Below the pieces are notes generated by a model, which had not been told where the DNA came from, made no database searches, and was given only the letters and a program-made list of their open reading frames with translations. DNA of 64,000 bases, taken from Silene latifolia. Its lineage: Eukaryota; Streptophyta; Magnoliopsida; Caryophyllales; Caryophyllaceae. The translations under genes were made by a program, and so were the position numbers. The stretch is from the NCBI RefSeq assembly GCF_048544455.1, contig NC_133534.1, forward strand, positions 38,068,217 to 38,132,216, read 5' to 3'. Within the stretch, counting starts at the first letter, position 1. Each line of letters starts with the position of its first letter. Positions 10,707 to 22,029 of this stretch are shown here, piece after piece.

Positions 10707-11573
10707 GTCCGTAAGGGGGAGTCTAATGGTTAAAACTTGGGCGAAATTTCTAAGGGACTCAGGTTAAAGTTTCTACAAGAGCGCAACAATCTTGTCTTGT
10801 GTAGTATTTATGGCCTCAGTCTATGTGATCTAGAATTAGGTCGTTTAGAATGAACGAGTTTGAAATTAGTAAACTTGCAGCGGAATTTGTAACGTGTGAA
10901 TTGTAACAAAGAACAGGATAGATTAGCAAATCTTGTTCTAACCTCGCAAGGTTAATTATAGCTCGATTTGCTATAAGCCTCGCAAGGAAAAGTCCTAATC
11001 TAATCTCGCAAGATTGACACAAGTTTTACGAACTGTAAACTTTATTGTATTTCAGAAAATATTCTGAAAAATAAGGCCACAATCGGTCCTTATTTATAGT
11101 CCTACTTGATGTCTAAAATCTGACTCGAGATCTAATTCCTCAACTTGTCTTCCAAGCTATCTAACTCTTTCCTAAACTAACTAGAAAACTTATTAAATAA
11201 TTAACTAATAAAAATCAGATTTGTAGAAGCTAAATAAAACTAGGATTAGGAAATACAGAGTTTGCTAAATCGTGTCTCCTTATACGGCTGGAATTCCGTG
11301 CTCCTACGCGGCCCCAACTTCACCACTTTCATTGCTCTCCCATTTCAACATCGTGACATAATCCGAACCCATTTTAAAACCTTCTGTAATTTGAGTTACA
11401 TTTCGACTAATGAGCACTTCATTTTCGCTATCTTCTAATGCTCCCGCATCACTATGCCTTCTAGGATTCGAGCATGTCACTCTCAAGTAGCTTATATTAC
11501 TTGGTATACGTAGTTTGCAGATTATCACATATATTGGGAGATTTTACCAGTGTGCAACAAAAGTAGCGGCCGT
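10707..11573 (+). repeat. SINE interrupted by a ~665-bp insert
   Basis: The outer parts (10707-10829 and 11497-11573) match the single SINE at 55645-55830: an A-box-like GTCTAATGGTTAAAAC, then CTTGGTATACGTAGTTTGCAG near the end. The middle is an AT-rich insert of unknown type. The same arrangement is in the right arm at 37437-38311, so both insertions predate the duplication. Confidence 0.6.
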
Positions 11574-11737
11574 GGATCCCCATCACCAAAAGAAAAAAAA
11601 AATGTTTTGTTATTAAAAGATTCATCAATACAAAATAACGAGGAATATATCAAATTACCCCCATAAGTTTGATACTATGTGGAATTAAGCCATTTAACGG
11701 ATAAATATAGCAAATCGGCCCCATAAATTTCTCTTAA

Positions 11738-13095
11738 TCTTATCTTAATAAATTCAAGAACATTTAATGCAATTTTATGCACCCACATCATCAACTCAAT
11801 GTCTATTTCATTTCACTTTTATTTTGAAGAAGTGGTGGGGCCGTTTCTCTTTCATTTTTAAAGAGTGGTAGGGCCCATCAAAATGACAAAAGTGATTATG
11901 CATGATCAAAGTAATAATTTGCATTTTTTTTTCCAATAGTTAAATTTGTTTACGAACATTTATTATATGTTATAGAAGTATACTTATATAATTTTGTTAA
12001 ATATTGATTTATATGAATCCAGATTACAAAGATACATCAAACAATTTGATAAAAAACTAATGTAATTTTTTAGGAAAAACGTAAAAAAGATAGTAAAAAT
12101 ATTGCAATCTTTGAAAATTAAGAGAATAAAAAATAAAAATTGCGCATTGCACATTTCGATCACATATTGGTTCAAAAAAATTAGTAAAACGCCCTTTTAC
12201 TTATTAAAATCAAATACGAGTAGAAAAAGAGATTTACAATAAACTGTTAATTTCTTTAGTTTGACGCTATTTTTCTAACGACATTTTTTTACCATTTTTT
12301 AAATTAAAAATTATTTTTAAAAAATTTAAAACATATTTAAAATTAATATTTAATCACATTTAATTTTTTCATTAATTATATTCACATAACTATAAAAACA
12401 ATATTATTTTAATATTATTTTTTATTTTTATAAAAAATATCAAAAAAACTGATTTTTTTACTCGTGTTTGTAATTTTAAGTACTAAAAAAATAATTTTTT
12501 AACTATTATTTCAAATATAACATATAAATAATATTTTAATAAATATCTTGATTTATCTTTAAGCCAACGGGTTGACCCGTTCAAAACAAGTCTCGACCCT
12601 AAATTAACGAGTCATTTCGGGTTTGAATTGCGGGTCAAATTTTCCGGGTCTTGACCTTAGAAAAAACAGGTTGAGTCGGGTCGGTTCAGAAATTGACGGG
12701 TCTAATACCTACTATGTACAAAGGAAAACTGAAAAAATGATAATTGTGGCAAGGGCCATTGAGAAAGTAGCACAACATTTGTCATTATATACAAATACAA
12801 ATTTCAAAATTTGTAAATATCATTTTACTTATTATTTTACTTATGTAACATTTTGGATTACCATTTTTTTATTTTTTATTTTTAGGTGACAACTTCTATA
12901 GATATATTTTTTGAAATATATTTTTTACGTCTAAATTAGATTCGTTTTTAAGAAATTCTTAATTGCAAATGTAATTTATCAACTAAAATTTTAAATATGA
13001 CATATTTGTAAAACATAAACCGTCTTAGAAAATATTAAAGATAATAATATTTATAATAATATACTCGTGCAATATGTTGCACGGGTTAAAACTAG
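11738..13095 (+). mobile_element. Non-autonomous Helitron
   Basis: It starts TCTTATCTTAATA and ends CTAG, with the hairpin CGTGCAATATGTTGCACG (13066-13083) 12 bp before the end. The right arm has the uninterrupted site between A38472 and T38473, exactly the A/T target and lack of duplication expected of a Helitron. It is AT-rich with no helicase frame. A GGGTTGACCCG-rich patch at 12565-12700 is a common plant repeat motif. Confidence 0.9.
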
Positions 13096-14005
13096 TGTTC
13101 TATTAATCACATATCTTATTTTTAAGAATTAAATATTTTGCTATTATTGAAAGTCAAAATTATTGATCAAATAATAATCCTTAAAATCCTAATTATTAGA
13201 AAGCGTGTTGAAATAATTTTTTTTTATTTTTTTTTGTGTGAATTCATAATATGAGAATTTTTAGTGAAATTACAACGAAAAGTTACATAACCAATTTTTT
13301 TTTTATATTAAATTTGATTTACATTTTTCTTTGAATATGTAAATATTGTATTTATTTTTAATCGATATATTTAAAATGGTTTTTTTTAATAGAAAATAAT
13401 ATAGTTTTATAGTTAAAAAATGGTAGAAAACTTGATTAGTGCTTAATTGCACATTTTTGGAAACTTGGGGTATTGATTGCACATGTTATATAAATTTGCT
13501 TGACCCTATTTGCTAATAGGGGATTAATTTTTGCAGGATTCGTTGATTACCGAACAGGGTCATAATCTTTCCAATTCTACCCCTTGCTGTCTTCAACATT
13601 TTTTCCTTTCTTATATACTATACCCAATTGGACTTGGATCCCAACAATTTGTACAAATTTGATGATTCATAATTGGATTTGTGATAGCATAACGTAGATA
13701 TATACAAATTGATTACTGCTTTAATTTATGCGCAATCACGTAAGCCTGAAACTAACGATGAGGGAGAAGTGAACAGGGTGTGTGCCGGGAGGGGTATTCG
13801 TGTATGTGATAAACATGAAAATGCATTGGTGAGTTCATAAACAGTAGACTGCGGGCGTGAGTTATTAACCAATTATCCATAATAACCTACACTAATAATT
13901 ACATCAAATTATAAAACAAACATTTAGCATCCCAAACTATCCTACTCTTAAGTTTATGCTTTCCATTATCATCATCCCCATCCTTGTCCCATTCAAGAAC
14001 ACCCC

Positions 14006-14240
14006 AAAAAAAAAAAATAGTCCATCTATGAAAGATGGCTAAGGTCCCTGCGTCTACTTCAGATGGATGGATAGGAGTGCTCCTTGTTGTAGCCCTGCCG
14101 CTAATTCAGACGGATTAGCCACGTAATAATCGATTTCGTTTAAGTTTATAAGGCTAACCAACTATAGTAGTTGGTCAATTGAAGATGTAGGATTCCTTAA
14201 TAAAAACATGTTTAATGTTTATAATTATCCGATGTGGGTG
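14006..14240 (-). ncRNA. Small-RNA gene copy 1 (Pol III type, new family)
   Basis: Read on the minus strand: a USE-like CCCACATCG (14230-14238, first base changed to A), a TATA-like TTTATTAA about 23 bp on, and a predicted start at 14176 on GACC. Next come the 8-bp hairpin ACCAACTA-CTA-TAGTTGGT, a core with its own hairpin (GCTAAT...ATTAGC), the 3' hairpin CCATCT-TTCAT-AGATGG, and twelve Ts (14017-14006). The predicted RNA is about 165 nt. It is the duplicate partner of copy 10. I cannot match it to U3, U6, 7SL, MRP or telomerase RNA. Confidence 0.6.
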
Positions 14241-14359
14241 TATGGTGTCAAAAAATTAGAACCAAGGAAATTAAATATATGAAGGTATTAGAAATTAAGA
14301 ACCCGATGTTTTATATGTACAGATATCATGCGGGGTCATTTTTTTTTACCCCCCACCCT

Positions 14360-14636
14360 AAAAAAAATAGTCCATCTATGAAAGATGGCTAAGGTCCTTG
14401 CTAGAGCTGGCAAGTCTGACCCGACCCGATTGCCATCTCTAGTCCTTGCTGCTACTTCAGGCGGATAAGAGTGCTCCTCCTTGTATCAGCTATCTTGAAA
14501 CTTTGATTTGATTTCAAGTAAGTAATCGATATCGTTTAAGTTTATAAGGCTAACCAACTATAGTAGTTGGTCAATTGAAGAAGTAGGATTCCTTATTAAA
14601 AACATGTCTAATATTTTATAAGTGTCCGATGTGGGA
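14360..14636 (-). ncRNA. Small-RNA gene copy 2 (best promoter)
   Basis: It has a perfect USE, TCCCACATCG (14636-14627). After a 24-bp gap comes TTTTTAATAA (602-593 of 14 kb), and the predicted start is at 14572, 29-30 bp from the TATA. This spacing is that of plant type-3 Pol III genes; Pol II snRNA genes use about 33-34 bp. The 5' hairpin and 3' hairpin are intact and an 8-T terminator follows (14367-14360). The core holds a CTTGAAA/TTTCAAG hairpin. A 40-bp MITE sits in the core. Confidence 0.62.
14402..14441. mobile_element. Forty-base hAT-type MITE
   Basis: The termini TAGAGCTGGCAA and TTGCCATCTCTA are near-inverse, and GTCCTTGC is duplicated on both sides (14394-14401 and 14442-14449). 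The 8-bp duplication and TAGAG end match the larger hAT-type element at 34623-34987. Confidence 0.8.
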
Positions 14637-15142
14637 GTATGGTGTCAAAAGATTGTGATATTCTTTTGGTGGTGTATTTGAGTTGTTAATGGAAACACAC
14701 AGTATATAGGATTACTGTATAATTAAAGAGTTATTTATAATATTGTAGACTAAACACTCGTTCTTGAGATTGAAGTTTCACATATTGTAATAGAAACCAT
14801 TAAATGTTCGGAAAATTTGATATCCCTGAAATTCCCCATGCACCAAAGAAAATTTTATAATGTTATGATCACTCATACAGTAGTTTTCATGAGCAAAAAG
14901 AGTGAAATTACGTGTAAAGGGACAAAACTTAGGAGCAGCATGTGAATTTTCTTTAAATTGTATAAATAGCAGTTATAAAATTATACACTCTTCATCAGAG
15001 ACATTAAAGTTCACAATTCTCTTTCTATTTTCATTCAAGTCTCTTTTTGATGATACTATTTTGTTCTTAATAGATTTAATTACTCTCTTTTACTGGAAAA
15101 AAAATGGTTATTTTAGCGACCTAAATTAAAGTGCATTAATTA
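14637..15142. other. Conserved flank of small-RNA units, with a plus-strand TATA
   Basis: This flank recurs beside copies 6 and 10 (23644-24360, 39626-40030). It holds a plus-strand TATAAATA (14961-14968, and 39943-39950 in the right arm) followed by CATTCTTCAT-like initiator sequence. It looks like a core Pol II promoter pointing away from the small-RNA gene, about 320 bp from its USE. No clear coding frame follows. Confidence 0.45.
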
Positions 15143-15143
15143 T

Positions 15144-15292
15144 GAGCCACCTCATCACAGATAATGCCCTCGTGGCATTTGAGGTTCTCCATGCTATGAA
15201 ACAAGGCCGAGTGGAACAAACCGAAAATTTTGCCCTTAAATTAGACATGAGCAAGCCCTATAGCCAGTTAGAAATAGGCTTCACTGTTAATC
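15144..15292 (+). pseudogene. LINE reverse-transcriptase fragment
   Basis: The translation includes ITDNALVAFEVLHAMKQG and FALKLDMSKPYSQLE. These match the conserved block around the first catalytic aspartate of plant L1-type reverse transcriptases (LDMSKAYD in the family). It is a short relic, shared with 40688-40840 in the right arm. Confidence 0.75.
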
Positions 15293-15334
15293 GGTGGTGG
15301 AACGTCTCATGTGGTGTTTAAAGTCCTTGCCTTT

Positions 15335-15529
15335 ACCAAAGTTGGCTGGTGTGAGTGGTAAGGGCTCTCATCTTTTAAACAAGTGGTCAGGGGTTCGATT
15401 CCTGATTCTTGCGAATGAAAAAGTCAAACTTGGGAGGGGTCAACCCATTAAATTGCCTTCAGTATCCCGAAGGAGATTGCCCCAACTGTCGGTAGGGGAT
15501 ACTCCTGGTCAACACCAAAAAAAAAAAAA
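15335..15529 (+). mobile_element. tRNA-derived SINE
   Basis: It has an A box TGGTGTGAGTGG, a perfect-looking B box GGTTCGATTCC, an A-rich tail, and the duplication AAGTCCTTGCCTTT on both sides. The matching position in the right arm lacks it. Confidence 0.88.
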
Positions 15530-16258
15530 AAAGTCCTTGCCTTTCACGTAACTGGAATAAAAACTTTACAGTAAATAACAAAAACTAGTCCACTCTTGAT
15601 GAATGACTAGAGATTAATGTCTAAGAATATCTCATCTAAATCTAAGTCACAAATACAAATACAAATACAAATACAAATGTCAAATGTCAAATCCCAAATA
15701 CAAATATCAAATTCCAAATAATTGAATAGCTACCCATCTATTAATTTGATATGGGACATAATATTGCTAGGTAGGTAAATATTTTGATATGGGACATAAT
15801 ATTGCTTTTAAAGCCATGTTTTACTTCTTATTTAATTTTCACAAGATAGTGATATATTGACATTTTGTTTTTTAAATTTTAATATTTTGTTATCCTAATT
15901 TTAGGTTCTTTAATTTAACTTTACATTCTATGAAATATGAATTGGTTGAAGTATTGCTATGGGGAATTTTTTGTGCGCGAACAGTCATCAGTTCACCGGG
16001 AATTTGTATAATTGACCAAGTACTAATTCCTTTCTTCATTAGTAAGTAAGATAGAGTTTTGAACAGTTAGTAAGTAAAATGGGTCCAATATTATCTCCCT
16101 TGAATATTTTAGATAAATCTTTTACATTTCATATTATGTGACCCGTCTTACAAGAATTTATCGAGCTTAAAAAATTTCATTTATATTTGCTATGCATCTA
16201 TTGTAAAACACTACTACTATCCATATTTCTAGCGAGCCGTTTCACATTTTTTTAGCCC

Positions 16259-16355
16259 AAAAAAAATAGTCCATCTATGTAAGATGGCTATGGTAGGAGC
16301 TCCTCTTTGAATCCGTAGTAAACATCATTCTCAAATAAGTTTATAAGGCTAACCA
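16259..16355 (-). ncRNA. Small-RNA gene copy 3, truncated
   Basis: It keeps the 3' hairpin (loop TTACAT), an 8-T tract and a core like that of copy 11, from which about 36 nt of core is missing. The 5' hairpin and promoter are cut off at 16355 by an unrelated insertion. It cannot be expressed from its own promoter. Confidence 0.55.
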
Positions 16356-16500
16356 GGGGCGGAACCAGGATTGAAAAGTACCTAGGACTAGATTGACGAA
16401 GTTGATGCTTGTTAGCTGTGTTATCCGGGTGAAATAGTGATCGGTTGTCGAGCCATAACTTTTTGTATAGAATTAATCCATTTTCATATTTTATCCCCTA
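16356..16500. mobile_element. Partial hAT-like element end
   Basis: It starts AGGGGCGGAACCAGG, the terminus shared with 7949-8358 and 28659-29379. No matching right end is seen, so it is a truncated relic. It interrupts small-RNA copy 3. Confidence 0.5.
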
Positions 16501-17096
16501 TTCACATTATTTTGGGGTCAAAAAAAAAAAAATCTTTGACCGTGAATATATGTTGTAAATTAATTATAAAAGCGTGATAAATAAAACCAAAATTTTCGTA
16601 TTTATTATTAAAAGATCTTTTACAAAATAATAGTTTTGACAAAAAAACTACTACTAAATATAGATGGAGACAAAAACGCTCAGAATGTGGCATTAAAGAT
16701 CGTGGAAAGAAAAATGAGGAGAAAATACGAGGTAGTACAAGAAATTACGATTTTCCTAAGAAAACATAAATTTAATATATTAAGAAAAAATTGCAAAGAT
16801 AAAAATTTTTATTTACAACCCAACTAATTATCCATAATAACCTACACTAATAATTACATCATATTATAAAACAAACATTTAGCACCCCAAACTATCCTAC
16901 TCTTAAGTTTATGCTTTCCATTATCATCATCCCCATCCTTGTCCCATTCAAAAGCATCATCACCACTTTGCCATGCCGTTTTTGCCCTAGACGACTGCCA
17001 TCCGATCCATTATGTGAATTTTGTGAAAATACCCAATGTTTTATATTTACAGATAGTCAGATATCATGCGGGGTCATTTTTTTACCCCCACCCCCC

Positions 17097-17319
17097 AAAA
17101 AAATAGTCCATCTATGTAAGATGGCTAAGGTCACCCTGTGCCGCGTTTGACGGATAGGAGCTCCTCCTTGAATCTGCCGTTTGGACTCTTCAACTCCGTA
17201 AGCAAACATAATTCTCAAATATGTTTATAAGGCTAACCAACTATAGTAGTTGGTCAATTAAAAGCGTAGGATTCTTATTTAAAAACATGTTTAATTTTCT
17301 ATAATTATCCGATGTGGGA
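17097..17319 (-). ncRNA. Small-RNA gene copy 4
   Basis: It has a perfect USE, TTCCCACATCG (ends at 17310), a 24-bp gap, TTTTTAAATAAG as the TATA-like box, and a predicted start at 17255. Both terminal hairpins are intact, with an internal AGGAG-GAG-CTCCT hairpin and a 7-T terminator (17103-17097). The predicted RNA is about 155 nt. With copies 2 and 10 it is among the most likely to be active. Confidence 0.62.
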
Positions 17320-17778
17320 ATAGAGTATGGTGTCAAAAAATTGAGATATTCTTTTCGTGGAGCTTCATTTGTTAGTAGGAACACCAGAGTTAGTGTATTT
17401 CCAGTAGCACAAGTCCGATTCAGAGTTCGGAGAAAAGTGAGTAGATAGTATCCATGGCAGGGGACAGTATCGCCACATATATTAATAACCCGATCCAACT
17501 CGGATTGTGCGTTAAAATTTTAAAGTAAGCAAACAGGAATATAATAGACGGTTTGGACGCAACAACAGCATCATCCAGCCGACCAGCCCCATTAAATGGC
17601 TAAGAGAGTGACCATTAATCCATTTGTCACGCCAAATATCAATAAGAGAGGGGGTTTTTTCATATTTTTTTCCAACTTTTTAATGTGAAGAGGCATGAAT
17701 TTATTTGTATTTCATTTTCATTTTTATTTTCTATGTTTTGTAGGTATATCATTATATAATGCGGGTCATATATATATT

Positions 17779-18714
17779 GGGTTTTTCTCATTTGTACCCT
17801 CGTGTTTTTACGTTTTCTCACTTGTACCCTCACCTATTTTTAATCCCCACATATACCCCTGTATTTTCTCACTTATTCTCAATTGTAACCTTACAAGAAA
17901 TTTCCGCCAATTGAACCGTTAGTTTTAACGGTTGTGTAAATTTGGATATCAAACTCATATACAGAAATCAGATTAGTTCCATTTCCAATATCACAACTAG
18001 CAACTGGAAACACAATAGGATGGCATAGACCACTCTTGATTCAAACATCAACTTTATAATTAGGATGAATCTCAACTTTCCCAATTCAATACCACTCCAA
18101 ATTTTAGCAGAGAAAAACATCCAATTTCACGCTATGATTGAGCTAAATAAGCCGTTAAGTTGGCTCGGCATTTTCAAAAAGACTCGAAATAGCAAAATTC
18201 AAGTTATAACAACCCAGAAGCCGACATCAAATTCAACATAGGACGGCCTTATCCGACGATTAATTCAAATAGATAAGTAGTAGCAGGACCTTGAATTTGA
18301 TTAGAAATTTGAATGCAATTTAAACCTTAGCTACCAGAAAATTGCCCCGAATTTGTAATATAGTGGAACATAATGAACCCAGAAATTCGTCCAATTTAAA
18401 CTTAAAAACCTTCGGATATTTCATTGAAAATGGTCTCTCATCACTCAAACATGGTGTGGTGTAAAGATTGGAGAAGTTGGTACATTAGTTATGGTGGATA
18501 TAGAGGTTGAAGGAAGGAGATGAAGTGGTGTCATGGTAGAGACTAGAGAATGAAGATAACTGATAGAAGAACTGACAGACAAAATGACGGAAAAACATTG
18601 TAAGGTTATGTTTGAGAATAATTGAGAAGTAGAGGGGTATAGATGGGGATTACAAAAATGAAGGGGTATAACTAAGAAAACGCAAAAACACAAGGGTACA
18701 AATGAGAAAAACCC
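17779..18714. mobile_element. TIR transposon, non-autonomous, ~0.94 kb
   Basis: GGGTTTTTCTCATTTGTACC at the left is mirrored at the right (GGGTACAAATGAGAAAAACC). The inverted homology extends further in with some decay. Right-arm sequence near 42620 lacks it. AT-rich flanks make the target duplication unclear, so hAT or MULE cannot be decided. The interior has no clear gene. Confidence 0.75.
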
Positions 18715-18736
18715 TATATTTAATTATTTAGGACCC

Positions 18737-18931
18737 AAAAAACTAGTCCATCTATGAAAGATGGCTAAGGATTACTAGCGTTTATCGAAGAGGATCCTCG
18801 TCGCGATCCCATATCCTTGGATCATAACAGATAAGTTTATATGGCTAATCAACTATAGTAGTTGATCAATCAAAACAGTAGTATTGTTTCTTAAAAATCG
18901 GTTTAATAGTTTATAATTATTTGATATGGGA
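18737..18931 (-). ncRNA. Small-RNA gene copy 5 (decayed promoter, covarying hairpin)
   Basis: The USE position reads TCCCATATCA and the terminator is six Ts. The 5' hairpin is ATCAACTA-CTA-TAGTTGAT, so a C-G pair of other copies has become U-A with both sides changed. The core has a GATCC/GGATC hairpin and GAGGATCCTC. It is the partner of copy 12. It is probably weak or silent now. Confidence 0.5.
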
Positions 18932-18959
18932 GTTTGGTGTCAAAAGACATTATATACAT

Positions 18960-21822
18960 TTTTCATTAGACACTAAATTGGAAATCGTTTTGGTAAACGC
19001 ATATGTACGCATCGCAATTGAAATGGATAGTCTAGCCTATGGATGTTCATAGTAACCACACTTGTTACGATGTTTATGATGCGTTTTCCGCTTGCTTACT
19101 TTTGGCGCGCAGTTTGTGTTAATGAACTTTTTAGGGGGGTGGTTATGAGGTGGTTACTAATAGGATTCTAGCCGCCACAACCTGGCCGATTTCTAAACCC
19201 GAATTCTAGTGTGTGGCATAACCGTCAGAAGGTAGTCTAAATCCTTGGTAATAACTACGACAACATTACAATACGATCCATTTTCTGAGCCCATCATTAA
19301 CCTGAAATTATGTATGGAACTTAGCAATGTTGTTGCAAATGTCGTAAACGGATATAGCGTAAATCTGCATTAGCAAAATTCTAAGTGTCGGAAAGATATA
19401 CAATCTGACTAAAAACAAGATCGTTAAAATGCAACATCTTCATGTTCTCTAAAACAATTTGACAAAGCAATGTCAAACATTGGAACAAGTTACGCATTTG
19501 ACCATTTTGAAATACGAGCTCACTTGACAAATAAAACATTATACAACAGAACACTAATTTAATTGTTAATCGCATTATTTGATAGCTCTTTCCATCACGT
19601 CACCATGGAGCCTCCTGTTATATTTCCATCATTAGCTCTCAGTTAATCTACTAATTAGCAGCATGACTTTTGCCAAACGATTCTATTCAAAGAAAGATTG
19701 ATTTTATTAGCAAAGTTCTTCAGTAGGGGTTCCCGCAAATAATCAAATCAAGCAATACTAACCAAAACAAACAATCAAAAAGATAAAAAGTGCATGTGTA
19801 CAACTACCTATCCACATAATTGTAGTTTATATTTATCAACACTTCCATTTGCATAAAACTAATGATTAATATTGGCAGTAAAGTATTGCTTATTCATTCC
19901 ACCATCACCCCTGTTTAAGGCCTTACTTACCGCACCTCTCATAAATTTTCCTACTCACAAACTGACAAAACCCCATAAGCTGCCTGAAACAATGTTCAGT
20001 CAAATTCAAACACAAATATAGCTATTACATATTTTTGGGACGTATGGAAAGCCATATAAGGTCATCTTTTTGAAACAATAATGTCTTACTACTGGTCTCG
20101 AGTTCAATTTTTTTTTGGAGTATAACAATAGTATTAAGACTCGGGTGTAAAAGTTTTGCGACCGTAACGGGTTATACACTTATACCGTGAAAAAAAAGAA
20201 GATAAAACGATAACAAATACAATACTCTATTGCCTCAAAATCCACCAATTGCAAGAAAACGTGGGGAAAGAATACGTTGTACCATTCTCAACAAGAAGCA
20301 GCAAAATAACCTCATAAAGTTACAAACTCAGGTTATTAAACAACAAATAATATACTTGCTCCGTGTATTGGTCATTTGTTTACCTATTCCATTTTGGGGT
20401 GTCTTATTCATTTGTTTACCTTTTTATATTAGGTAGGTCGTCTATGGATAATTTGATCATATACATCCATTAGTCCATTTGTCATACACTAACCACCACA
20501 TGGTCCCATCCTCTTTCCGTGATCTTTTTACCAAAATTAAAGGTAAACAAATGTCCAGGACGAAGGGAGTAACAAAATTTAAAATTAAGTGACTTCATTC
20601 TTCTTTACTGTAGCTAAACTGCATGAAGTCACACAAATATAAAACGAATAAATAAATAAAGTAATATCCGGGAAAAGCAAACTAAGATCATGGAAAAAAT
20701 GAGAAAGTTAAAAAAAAAATGAAACTGTAAGCCGAGACTGAAAGGACGAATGATCAGGAGAAATTAAAATGGGAATTTTGGGGGCAAGAAATGACGACAC
20801 GTCTCAGTAAAATGAAAAGCAGACAAATGAGAAAGTTATAAAACACATGTAATGGTATACATATAAGAATAGGCGAGCACGTACATGATACTGAATTGTC
20901 CGAAGCAAAGTGCCCTAAGGCTAATTGTAAACAACCAGTCCATGAACACCAAGCTCCAGCAACAGCAAAACACCATGCACCACAATACCCTACAATCAGA
21001 AATGAACAATTGAGTGATAAATGTAGTAAATTGCTTTTGTAGCCACTCTCACCATTGATCTTGCTTTCCTAGTAAGATAAGAAAAATTTGTTCATCTAAA
21101 TTAAAACAAAATACCTGAAAACCATCGGCTCTGGCTCACCCGTGTCTCCACATTCGCCGCCAAACTCATCTGCCGCCTAGAATGTTATCCTCATGGACAA
21201 AATACAGGGTCAAGTGAATACAAATCTACATGGTAATGATGAGTAAAAATAAGAATTGATAGTGTAAAATTACAACTTGAATTATAAGAATAAACCGGAT
21301 AAAGTCTTCATCAACAGAAATGGAATTGTTAGTGTAAAATAGAGGTAGGAAATGGGGAATTGATAAAGGGCAAATGGGTGTTGGAGAGGGAAAGAAGGGG
21401 ATTGAGTGGACGGAGGACAAAGTAGCGTAAAGTAAAGGATGAAATGCGGGATAAACGGAGTCAGTACTATAGATCACATGACAAGCACAGATACCACATG
21501 ACCATTGGAGGCTAACTGGTACGAATTTCTGGAGAAAACCAAGATGAAATCGTAGTCTTCCAAGGGGGAAAAGGGTGATGAAATGAATAGACAAAAATCG
21601 AATGTAAACTAATACTAATCAGATGAGTACTTGCCTATGTGTCTCTCCTTCAATCTTCTACGCAACATCGTAACCACCTAAACAATAACAATTGAACAAA
21701 ACCCACTCAAATAAACACAATCAAAGAAAAAAAGCAATGAAATCCTAACCTTTTTCGTCGTCATACTCATCGTCACATCACTGGTACAAACAACATTGCC
21801 TTTTTCTAGATATTAATGTTAC
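18960..21822. other. Unassigned left-arm interval
   Basis: I see no supported gene here other than a Stowaway MITE at 20355-20569. The 20.6-21.8 kb part may be introns of the gene that left the CAND1 fragment, because splice-like sites occur on the minus strand. Short open frames are not conserved or recognisable. Confidence 0.3.
20355..20569. mobile_element. Stowaway-like MITE, diverged
   Basis: It is flanked by TA, begins CTTGCTCCGTGTATTGG and ends with the partly matching inverse ending in GAAGGGAG. Its length and internal GGTAAACAAATG pairing fit the Stowaway family. Confidence 0.75.
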
Positions 21823-21960
21823 CTTTATAACAGTTTGATCATACAATAGAGGCAGCAATTCCAGAAGCAAGCCCTTGATGAGATTAGGTTTATTATGGGA
21901 TGCCGTGCTCAGTGCCAAAACAGCTGCACGTCTCACAAGCTCCAACCATAAGCAAATATT
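21823..21960 (-). pseudogene. CAND1: CAND1-like exon fragment
   Basis: The minus strand encodes RRAAVLALSTASHNKPNLI and then LLPLLYDQTVIK. This is a strongly conserved HEAT-repeat stretch near the C-terminus of CAND1, the cullin-associated exchange factor for SCF ubiquitin ligases. The exon end coincides with a canonical donor (AAAG|GTAAC at 21823/21822). I find no neighbouring CAND1 exons, and the full protein is about 1,200 residues, so this is an isolated fragment, either an old duplication or a captured piece. Assignment is from remembered family sequence. Confidence 0.7.
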
Positions 21961-22029
21961 AACTGGTGACTGAAAAGGAATTTGTTGATGAAGAGCAACT
22001 TCTAAAGACCAAAAGATGATACTCCCTCA

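Noticed and set aside
14006-14240. Small-RNA copies as telomerase RNA or U3/U6/7SL/MRP genes
   Set aside because: The promoter type fits, but there is no CTAAACC template, no box C/D set, no U6 or 7SL core and the ends differ.
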